Made by a program: the position numbers and the translations under genes. Under the pieces are notes generated by a model. That model did no database searches, was not told where the DNA came from, and saw nothing but the letters and a program-made list of their open reading frames with translations. Shown piece by piece: positions 56,001-64,000 of a stretch of 64,000 bases of DNA (the first letter of the stretch is position 1; every line of letters begins with the position of its first letter). The stretch lies in contig NW_004624795.1 in NCBI RefSeq assembly GCF_000247695.1, positions 6,267,973 to 6,331,972 on the forward strand, written 5' to 3'. The stretch comes from Heterocephalus glaber (taxonomy: Eukaryota > Chordata > Mammalia > Rodentia > Bathyergidae).

Positions 56001-59000
56001 TGTTTGCACACTGCTTGCACTGCTTCTCATCCAGGCAGTCGCCAGCTACTTTGGCCAGGACAGGATCCAGGGGGTTGTCCTTCAGGTCCAGCCACTTCAG
56101 GTTCTAGAGGGCCAGAGAGAGCCAGCTGAGCCCCAGCACACACAGGCCCTGAAGGGGAGCCAAGAGAGCAAGAACAAAGCTCCTCCATGGGAGGAGCATC
56201 TGAGGCGGGCCCACAGGTGAAGGCAGGGGACAGTGTGACCCCTCCTCGGCCCACTCCAGTATCCCTCATCCCACCCTGGCACAGGGCGTGTCACCTTGAG
56301 CTGTGCGAAGCTGACGGGCAGGGTGACCAGCCTGTTGTTCAGGAGATCCAGGTGCTGGAGGTTGACCAGGCGGCCAAAGTCCGACGGCAGCTGCTGCAGC
56401 TTGTTCTTGCTGAGGTCCAGCTTCACCAGGTGCGTGAGGCCACAGAAATCCGACTAGGATCAGAGAAGAGGGGATGCTTGAGCCGGGGCCCGAGCACTCT
56501 GTTGAAACCATCCAGCCCACCTTGAGTACTCAGTCTTGTGACTTGGAGCACCTAGCACAGCACTTTGTTCAGGTGAGAGAGTGGCTGTACCCATAATAAT
56601 AAATGAGTGGCTGTACCCATCCTACCATAACCTGGTCTCCTTCAGCACAAACCCAGAAACCCTGACACTCAGCCTCCGGTACCACCTCAGCTTGGTACCA
56701 CCATTCATGTCCTCCAAGGCCTTGGGGATGCCACAGGCTCTGCAGCCAAGGACACGGAAGTCATCAGGACAGGCAAGAGGCCACACACATTGGAGAGTAC
56801 ACCGGGGTGCTGAGGGATAGGCAAGGCGGATAGGTGTGAATCTTCGGGAAGAAGTGGGGACCTTGGAGGCTTCTTGATGTCAGAAATAGCTTTTGATGAG
56901 CTGTGTGAAGATGCTACCAACCGCTAGGGCGCAGGCGAATACTGAAAGCCACGTTCTAATGACCCAGTGCAGACTGCCAGCCGCTCAACTGGGGCCTTGG
57001 GCCAGAGTCCAAGAGGAAGCTACCCTGGAATCAGTAAGGCGTTGCAAGAGTGAGGGGTGGAAACCCTGACAGTGACAGCAGGTGAGCACTTGACAGTGAC
57101 AGAGCACTGCTGGGGCCCAAAGGGTCCAGTGTCTCTACAGGAACAGCAAAAGGAGAACCAGGAGAAGCTGCAAAAGATAGATCAAAAGGCCAGGATGGTG
57201 GTGGACGTCTATAATCCCAGCCCTCAGAGGCTGTAGCAGGAGAGTCGATGCAAATTTGAGACCAGGCCAAACTACATAGTGAGTTCAAGGCCAGCCTGAA
57301 CCACATTGTGAGACCCTGTCTCAAGAAAATAAATAAACAGGGCCGAAGATTTAGCTCAGTGGTTCTGCCACCTGCCTTGAAAGTGCAAGGTCCCAAGTTC
57401 AATCCCCGGTGCCAAAAAAACAAAACAAACAAACAAACAAAAAAGAAAATAAATAAACAAAAACAAGAAAGAAAAATAGAAAAGAAAAATTCAAAGGATC
57501 AAGCACAGATTGGATGTGCTTAAGAGAAAAGCAGCAAATCTCAAGGAATTCAAGTCCTTGCCTGGGAGGAAAATGGTGAGGTAGTTGATAATGTCACTCA
57601 CTCACTTTCCCCTCCTTAAAGACACAGCATGGGGGGCGGGGGACGGGGAGGTTCCAGGGAGCATTTGCTTTCTCCCTGGAATCCAGAGCAACTTATAAAG
57701 CAGGGGAAAAAAATGAGCCCAGTGACTCAGCCAGCATCCTGTGGACTTTCCTGCTGTTCTGAACAATGAGGCCTGGACCTCAACTCCCTTCCCTCTCAAC
57801 ACCCTCCCCTCCAACACAGAACTACTGGCTGGGGCCTGCCTGAAGGCCTGTCCTGAAACCATACCATCAGGACCCTCTACCACACCCCAGGAACACCCCG
57901 GGAATGGAAGGAGCCCCATCCAGGGCTCCAGGTGGAGTCTCATCACAAACTCACCGGCAGAGTGCTCAGTTTATTGCAGGAAAGATCCAGTATGGTAGCC
58001 TTTGGAAGCGCAGCCTAAAGACGGAGGTGAGAAAAACATTTCAAACCAACACCTGGAACGATTCATCGACACCTGCTAAAGAAGCATTTTCCACAAAGTT
58101 TTCCCATGATCAGGAAAGGCCTTTAAGAAACAGCACTGGCTCGGCGTGCTGGCACATGCCTATAATCCCAGCACTCGGGAGACAGAGCCAGGAGGATCAC
58201 CTTGAGTTTGAGACCAGGCTAGGCTACATAGTGAGTTTAAGGCCAGCCTGGACTACATAGCAAGACCCTGCCTTAAAAAAAAAACAGGGCCGGGGATTTA
58301 GCTCAGTGGTTTCACCACCTGCTGCGCAAGCGCAAGGACCCGGTACCAAAAAAAAAACAGCAAGCCAGGCGCAGTAGCCCATGCCTGTAATCTCAGCACT
58401 ATGGGAGGCTGAGGCAGGAGGTTCACAAATTCATGTCCCACGTGAGCAAAAACAGGGCTAGAGTTTAACCCCCAGTAACCCCCCAAAAAGACACTGAAGG
58501 TATAATATTCCTGAGGGTAAGAGGCTAAATGAGCCAGTCAACCATGATTTAAGAAAAAAATGCAGAGGAGGGGTTTGGCTGTGGAACACCCAGGACAGGA
58601 AAACACATCAAATCTTAAGAAATTCCCCATAGCACTTTTAAAATTTTCTCTGGCATACGCCTTAGGTTTCAGGCCAGGGCTTGCATCTTACAAAGCTCTG
58701 CAATCTGGTTCTCCCCTGGGCAGGGCCTCCTAGGAGAAGGCCCCTGATACCCACATGGGCGGGTACCTCGAGGCTGAAGAGACCGGTGAGTGCGGGTGAG
58801 GCCCTCACTGGCTCTTTCCCTGGGTGGCCAAGGCTGCAAAGGTGACTCTTTTCCCTCCTGGGACAGCGCTGTGCGGACCAGATGCCTGGAGTAACCAGCT
58901 TCAGGCATCAGTTCTAGCCCAGGACTGAAACAAGGCTGCCCTCCTCCCATGGGGGAAAGAAAGCAAACATTCAGTTAGGGTGACTCGAATTCTCAACCGC

Positions 59001-60359
59001 CAGGAAGTCCTAAGAGTATAGTTTGACCACCTAAAAAAAGTTTCGGAGCCCAGCATGATGGTGCATGCCTGTCATCCCAACATTCAGGAGGCTGAGGCAC
59101 GAGGATCACCTCAAGTTCCAGGCTAGCCTGGGCTACACTGAGTTCAAGGCCAGCCTAAACTATGCAGCAAGAGCCTGTCTCAAAAAACTAACAAAAGGGC
59201 CAGGGATTTAGCTCAGTGGTTCTGCCACCTGCCTCCAAAGCGCAAGGTCCCTGAGTTCGATCCCCGGTACCAAAAGAAAAAAAAAAAAAAGACTAACAAA
59301 AAATTTTTTAGACTCTACCATGAGAAAAATAGCATGATAACCTCTCCATCTATGGGCATCCGGTACCTTCCAGGCATTTTACATTACGTTACAGTTTTAA
59401 TCCTATCAATCAGTGTGTGAGATGGGTACTACTGGCTCCATTTTATAAAGTGAGGAAATCTAAGCATAAAGGTTAACTTGCCAAGGGCACTCAGCAATTG
59501 GGCAACGGAGCTGGGATATGAACTGGGAATCCCATTCTACCACACTCAGTCCTGGTGGCGGTGGCAGGCGAACTAGGCCAAGTGCCAAGGGCAAATGTAA
59601 TTTTAAAGGCAGTAAGGAAAGTATAGGTCATCCAAAGTGAGGCCAGCCGGTGAGGTGGAGGTTGGGATTTCGGTTTGGAAAAGCAAGAATATGGGATTCA
59701 GCTCTACGTTTGCAATTAACTGGGCGTGTGATCTCCCAGGGGTCTCCGCTTTTCGGCTGCTCGACAGGCGGAATTCCCAGATTTCAGCTTGGCTGGAATG
59801 AGATTTCACTTTCTGCAAGGATCGCCGCCTGGGACCGCCTGGGGCAGCCAGCTGGGAGCGCCAGCTCCCTAGAAAAGCCAGGTTCCGAGCCACACCCAGG
59901 CCTAGCAGAAGGGCCTACGTCTCCAGGCCCGAGTCGTTCATTCATTCTCGAATCCTCTGCAACCACCGCTCGGCGGGCTCCTGCTCGGGGTCCCGCACGG
60001 AGCAGGGCGCTGGCAAAGTCCCCAAAGGAAGGACAGATTCATTCTGGGCCCAGGCCGGACTAGCAGATCCATTTCCCCGTCTCCTGGAACTGCGCCAAAG
60101 TGACACGTGTACATCCCAGAACACTGGGGCCGAACGCGGCCTCCCCGGGGAGGCCGTCCGTCCCGCCACTTTGTTTTAAAGATGGGGAAACTGAGTCTCG
60201 GGACTGGAAGCAGCCCACGCAGGGGCTTCTAGGCCTCGTGGGAGTTGTACTGACCAGCTCCTTGACGGGGACCTCATTCAGGTCGCTGAGGCTCAGGTCC
60301 AGCTCGTTGCCGTCCAGCTTGTCGCGGAGGTTCCCGCCCTTGCTACCCGACTTGGTCAT
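50033..60359 (-). CDS. LRRC59: Leucine-rich repeat protein 59, complete, 7 exons
   Basis: Tail-anchored ER and nuclear-envelope membrane protein (ribosome-binding p34), linked to ribosome docking and nuclear import of FGF1. Coding exons in transcript order: 60359-60255, 58014-57955, 56453-56295, 56103-55999, 53687-53615, 51154-50981, 50280-50033. All junctions are GT-AG and in phase, giving 307 residues, equal to human as I recall. The leucine-rich repeats at about 36-130 show the pattern clearly ([43 protein letters not shown]). A Cys-rich cap follows ([10 protein letters not shown]). A long charged coiled coil (about 150-220, [15 protein letters not shown]) leads to a basic stretch, one membrane helix at 245-266 with eight leucines in a row, and a lumenal tail ending PDSQQ. 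The start has a strong CACCATGA context. It runs convergent to EME1. Confidence 0.98.
50433..52071. repeat. SINEs around LRRC59 exon 6
   Basis: Plus B1-dID 50433-50582 in the last intron. In the intron upstream of exon 6: plus B1-dID 51288-51441, plus B1-dID 51460-51664, plus B1 51787-51900 and a minus B1-dID 51899-52071. The part 52072-53200 is unique. Confidence 0.82.
53201..55233. repeat. SINEs around LRRC59 exon 5
   Basis: Plus B1 53201-53324, plus B1-dID 53883-54053, minus B1 54708-54821, minus B1 55115-55233. Long unique stretches lie between them (54054-54707, 54822-55114, 55234-55998), with no sign of another gene. Confidence 0.85.
57188..57425 (+). repeat. B1 followed by ID in LRRC59 intron 2
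   Basis: B1 at 57188-57338, then ID at 57340-57425. The word aagaaaataaataaaca occurs before and after the ID, so it landed in the B1 tail. The parts 56454-57187 and 57426-57954 are unique. Confidence 0.9.
58138..58490 (+). repeat. B1, ID and B1-dID in LRRC59 intron 1
   Basis: B1 58138-58286, ID 58287-58359 with a deletion between gcgcaaggacccg and gtacc, and a degraded B1-dID 58363-58490. The part 58491-59045 is unique. Confidence 0.85.
59046..59291 (+). repeat. B1 followed by ID in LRRC59 intron 1
   Basis: B1 59046-59189, then ID 59198-59291 with a long A-tail. actaacaaaa on both sides of the ID is its target-site duplication. Confidence 0.9.
59380..59550 (+). repeat. MIR element
   Basis: Well-kept MIR core: ccattttataaagtgaggaa, ggttaacttgccaagggcac and ggagctgggatatgaactgg in the expected order. 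An ancient mammalian SINE in LRRC59 intron 1. Confidence 0.88.
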
Positions 60360-60730
60360 GGTGACGCCGGCTGAGCGGGCCCTGGCTCCGGGCTCCGACG
60401 GGCAGGCGTGCGGGATTCAGAGGCCGTGGTCGGCTCAGCGGACCGGGACCCAACGGACAACCCCTGCGCTTAGTTGCCGCCGCTGCGAGGCCACTCCTGC
60501 CCGCCCGCCGGCCGCACTCCAAAGCCCAAGCCCCGCTCCCACCGGTGCCGCCGCAGCGACGACCACTTCCGTGTCCACGTCACCTTCCGTGGCCACCGAG
60601 AAATGATGGCCAGAGCGGCCGGCGCGGGTGCGCTCGCCCCCTGGCGCCCAGGAGAGGTCACTGCACCGCGCTTCCCGGCCGGACACTGTAGGTCCGCAGA
60701 GGTAGCTGGCCGTTCCCCAGTGGCCTGACA
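59900..60730 (-). promoter_or_regulatory. LRRC59: LRRC59 CpG-island promoter
   Basis: CpG-rich sequence around the LRRC59 start. On the minus strand TGACGTGG lies at 60582-60575, about 220 bases above the ATG, between two CGGAAG-type ETS cores. TGACGTGG is the consensus for the UPR factors ATF6/XBP1, which would suit an ER gene. No TATA box is seen. Confidence 0.75.
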
Positions 60731-61605
60731 CCAGCGGCGGAATGGCACGAGATTGGACACTAGAAGACCAAAACTGACCTCACCACGTCATCCTCTTCCT
60801 CCTGGATTAGGAGCAAAAGCTGGATGTCCTCCAGAATCGCTGCCTTCCCTGTATTTAACCCCCAAATCACAGTCCATTTCCTAGATTTCTCTCTTCTCTG
60901 TCTCAGCCGGGTCTCCCTCTCTCCCCTCCACCTCTCCCAGGTCTCATGAACTTTCTTATTTCGTTGATTTGGTTTGGTTTTTTGGAGACAGGGTCTTGCT
61001 ACGTATTCCAGGCCGGGTAGTCCAGGCTGGCCCAAACTGGGCCTGTCTGCCGCAGCCTCCCAAGTGCTGGGATCACAGGCGTGTGCCACCACAACCAACT
61101 TCCATGATCTCTCTAGAAAACTGGCCAAGTCTCAGCTTGAAATCCTTCAAACACCCGGCTACCTCTAGGACATGGGCCCCTCTCCTTGGACTTGGTGCAG
61201 CTCTCATATCTTTCCCTCTCCTAGGATGGCCCAGCTTTCCCCACCCACCCTCTCCTCCTGGCTGACACCTCATCCTTTGGGAAACCTCCCCTGACCACTG
61301 CGAATCCCAGGCTGAGTTCCACAGCCTTCCTTGGGGCCCTGGCAGTGCCAGAGATCAGAGTGACAGAGCTTGGCTTAGCGGGGCCTCTGGCACTGGGCCA
61401 GCTGGTGTTAATCCTGACACTGCTGCCAGCTGCCTGTGAACCTAGGCAACCTGTGCCCAGGCCTCGTCTTCGGATTTGTGAGAAATGTGGACGACACAAG
61501 CATCTGGCTGGTAGTTGGTGGGGATGGGGTGGGTGGGCCTCACAGAGCTTCCCACAGCGACTGGCACTTGGTAGACCAGTAGCTCCAGCTGTAAGTCACC
61601 ATCAC

Positions 61606-61649
<44 letters not shown>

Positions 61650-62091
61650 GAAGTCTAAAGTCCAAAGGAGCAACTGGTACCTTGTACACTACGCATGTAT
61701 TAAGTTTGTCTTCTGATAAGCGTCGGTTTCCTTGGAAGGTATTTTCAGGTTTATTGCCTTATGTCTTAGCCATCTGTTTTGTTTTGTTTTGTTTTATTTT
61801 GGCTTTTGAGACAGTCTCACCATGTTGTCCAGGCTGTCCTCGAACTCCTGGCGATCATCCTGTCTCAGCCTCTGTAGTGCTGAGATTACAGGCATGCACC
61901 ACTGTGGCCAGTGAATATTCATTATCTTGATAATGTACACAAAGAGACAATGAGGCTCATTTGATTGTGATCCTGCCCTGCTCTTATGGAGGAAGAAACC
62001 CTAAATTCTGAGGGAAAAAGCAACTGGTCCTTAAACACACAGCTGGTTAAAATATGGACCCAAATCTCCCCTCTCCCCCTGCCAAGCCGCC
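60731..62091. repeat. Intergenic with B1 SINEs and (AC)n
   Basis: Minus B1 60975-61097 (gagacagggtcttgctacgt), an (AC)n microsatellite at about 61611-61644, and a minus B1 61799-61911. The part 61098-61610 is unique or too decayed to name; cctcccctgaccactg near 61286 hints at an L2 remnant. No gene was recognised. Confidence 0.75.
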
Positions 62092-62509
62092 CAGATTGAA
62101 CTGAGGGGCACTTTACTGTTGAACTACATCCCTAACCCTTTAAATTTTTTGTTTATTTACTTTGAGCCAGAGTCTTGCTTAGTAGCCCAGGCTGGCCTTG
62201 AACTTGAAATCTTCTTGTCTCAGCCTCCCAAGTAGCTGGGATTACATATGCCACTACATCCAGCAACCCAAATCTTTGTTTTTTTGTGGTTTTTTTGGTA
62301 CTGGGGATCGCAGCAGCAAAACCACTGAGCTAAATCCCCGGCCCCATCCCAAATCTTTTGATCCAAATCCCATTCTCATTTCTTATGCACCTTATTTTTC
62401 ACTTGAGTTTGTTTGTTTTTGTCTTTTCCTTTTTACGGTACCAGGGATTGAACTCAGGACCTTGCCCTTGCGAGGCAGGTGTGGCACCACTGAGCTAAAT
62501 CCCCAGCCC
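62092..62509 (-). repeat. Antisense B1-dID and two antisense ID SINEs
   Basis: B1-dID complement 62092-62264, an ID complement with an internal deletion 62277-62345 (flanked by cccaaatctttg/cccaaatctttt), and an ID complement 62416-62509. Confidence 0.87.
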
Positions 62510-62699
62510 TTACCCTATGTTTTTCTGCCTCAAAGGACCCCACAGTTCACACAAATAACTACCATATAAGGTAGAAAGATAAATGCCCTAACACATACTT
62601 GTACAGATAAAATCTGCGTGCAAACATGTAAGGCTCTGCTCACGCTTGAGTGTGGTAACGTCCATCTAACATGTGCAAGAGCATTCCTTGTGCCCAGGA

Positions 62700-62860
62700 C
62701 TGTGTTTTACACTTATTGTTTCTCTTCACTTTTTCTGCAGTGTCTTCTAACTCGGTCCTCACAACAGTCTTATGAGGGCCACATTATTTCAGTTCTGAGG
62801 CGAAGGAATTAAGGCTCAGAGGGTTCAACAGTTTAATGACAATCTCAGCAAGGAATTGAA
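62700..62860 (+). repeat. MIR element
   Basis: The MIR pattern ggtcctcacaacagtcttat, then ggaattaaggctcagagggt, is recognisable. The following part 62861-63240 is unique. Confidence 0.7.
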
Positions 62861-63287
62861 TGCATTCCACAAAAGCCAGCTCCCTCCCAGCATGGGGGTG
62901 GTGGAGCCTGGAAGGAGGAGAGAAATCCAAAGAGGCTTTTCACAGGAGGTAGCTTTCCAGTGGGGCTGTGAAGAATGAATGGAGTTCAGACCAGCAGAGC
63001 TGCAGCCTGGAGTCAGGCACAGCAGGAGGACTGGAAGCTCTGGCCACCTTGGGGAAGGGGGGTGTAAGCTCTGCAGCGTGTGAGAAGGGGAAGCCACTGG
63101 GAACAGTGCTGCCTGTGCTTGCGTGGCCCCGGGGTGTGCAGGGAGCTGCCAAAGAAACACAGTCCCCACGGCCTCCAAACCCAAAGATCAGGATGCAGAC
63201 AGTCCCTGAAAACCCAGGTTCAGGCCAGCGCTGCCACCACTGCCCCCATCCAGGCTTCTGTTTATCCTTCTGTAAAATGTGGACTAT

Positions 63288-63406
63288 AGCCGGTATGGTG
63301 GCGCACACCTGTCATCCCAGCACAATGGAGCCTGAGGCAGGAGCCTTTGCCTCAAAAGAGCAGGTAGTGCATCTCAGTGCAAAGGCCCAGGGTTCAATCC
63401 CCAGTA

Positions 63407-63438
<32 letters not shown>
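63288..63438 (+). repeat. Short B1-dID with (AC)n tail
   Basis: A B1 with a central deletion (ggtatggtggcgcacacctg) passes into an ID-like half (gttcaatccccagtaac) and ends in an (AC)n run at 63409-63438, which probably grew from the SINE tail. A MIR-like piece lies just upstream (ttctgtaaaatgtggactat). Confidence 0.8.
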
Positions 63439-63439
<1 letters not shown>

Positions 63440-64000
63440 GCATAGTGTAGGTAGGTAGGTAGATCAATGGAATAAAATAAAGAGGCTGAAAAGAGATACA
63501 CATGTAGGGAAGGTGAGCCAGTCCCAGAACCCGGAAGGAAGCTCCCCCGACATCATCCCAAGCTCCTAGGGCAGAGAAACTAAGCTGGTCCCAGCACCTA
63601 GGAGGAAGCTTCCCTTCTGCCATCCCAAGCTCCTAGGGCAGAGAAAGTGAGCCACGCAGGCGCCAGAAGCACCCCCACACCCTGTGGAAATGAGAAAACA
63701 TGTAAACAAGCCTCAAAAACAGACTTCTGGATCACCTACAGCAAGCCCAAAGGGAAATGAGATGGAACAATCTGATACCCAACCACCTGGATTCTCTGAA
63801 CTGGCAACAAAAGAGGATTTGGGAAAAATGAAATCAGAAATTATTACTCAGATAACAGCGAAGATTGTGCTCATGGTGCAAGACATGATTAATAAATCTA
63901 GAGAGGACACAGATTGAAAAAAAGAGGATCTGAGGAACATGATGGAATCCCAACATAGGAAACAAATGGAATCCATAAAACAGATGCAAACAGATTTCCA
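63440..64000 (+). mobile_element. LINE-1 5' end, truncated by the window edge
   Basis: Two tandem 67-bp units fill 63513-63579 and 63580-63646, both ending catcccaagctcctagggca plus gagaaa. ORF1 follows from 63690 (MRKHVNKPQKQTSGSP), clearly the same ORF1 family as the copy at 8497. Its frame stops near 63917, where a short insertion relative to the first copy (acacagattgaaaaaaag) brings a stop codon; related coding sequence continues to the window end. As seen it is defective. What follows beyond 64000 is unknown. Confidence 0.85.

Noticed and set aside
60731..64000. ACSF2, the expected right-hand neighbour of LRRC59
   Set aside because: No acyl-CoA synthetase exon was recognised. The gene probably begins beyond the window.

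Overview
This is nuclear DNA from a placental mammal, almost certainly a rodent outside the mouse/rat/hamster group. It has spliced genes with GT-AG introns, CpG-island promoters, B1 (7SL-derived) SINEs, B1-dID composite SINEs, and very many stand-alone tRNA-derived ID-type SINEs ending in GGTACC plus an A-tail. I saw no B2 elements. The ID sequence does not look like the squirrel, guinea-pig or kangaroo-rat forms I know, so a beaver-like castorimorph is my best guess. That lineage call is an inference; the gene calls do not depend on it.

The window holds four complete protein-coding genes, in the order and orientation of human 17q21.33: XYLT2 (+, coding 18029-29218), MRPL27 (-, 35218-41218), EME1 (+, 43093-48265) and LRRC59 (-, 50033-60359). 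Every coding exon could be placed with consistent GT-AG sites and phase. The predicted proteins are 865, 148, 559 and 307 residues. As I recall the human proteins, three match in length exactly and EME1 is 11 residues shorter in its disordered N-terminal half. XYLT2 starts proteoglycan chain synthesis in the Golgi. MRPL27 is a mitoribosome protein. EME1 is the partner subunit of the MUS81 DNA endonuclease. LRRC59 is a tail-anchored ER ribosome-binding protein. They are unrelated in function; the arrangement is conserved synteny, not an operon.

Layout: 1-17200 is gene-free and SINE-rich, with a Tigger DNA-transposon fossil (about 2780-3045), a 5' L1 fragment with a broken ORF1 (about 8035-9370), an unusual repeat-free AT-rich block (6057-6660), a 100-base assembly gap (15941-16040) and an older L1 3' end. 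A CpG island follows and leads into XYLT2. Between XYLT2 and MRPL27 is about 6 kb that is mostly unique below 31.5 kb; it contains scattered exon-like pieces that I could not assemble. MRPL27 and EME1 are divergent from one CpG island with ETS-type motifs. EME1 and LRRC59 are convergent, with probably overlapping 3' UTRs. LRRC59 starts in a third CpG island carrying a UPR-type motif. The last 3.3 kb is intergenic and ends in a second L1 5' end that runs off the window.

The points most worth a second look are a 30-nt U2 snRNA 5'-end fragment framed by a 17-bp target-site duplication in MRPL27 intron 3, a D-to-E change in the conserved DWD motif of XYLT2, exon-like pieces of a possible small PPxY membrane protein, two L1 copies with unrelated tandem 5' monomers, and two diagnostic ID subfamilies with clean duplications.
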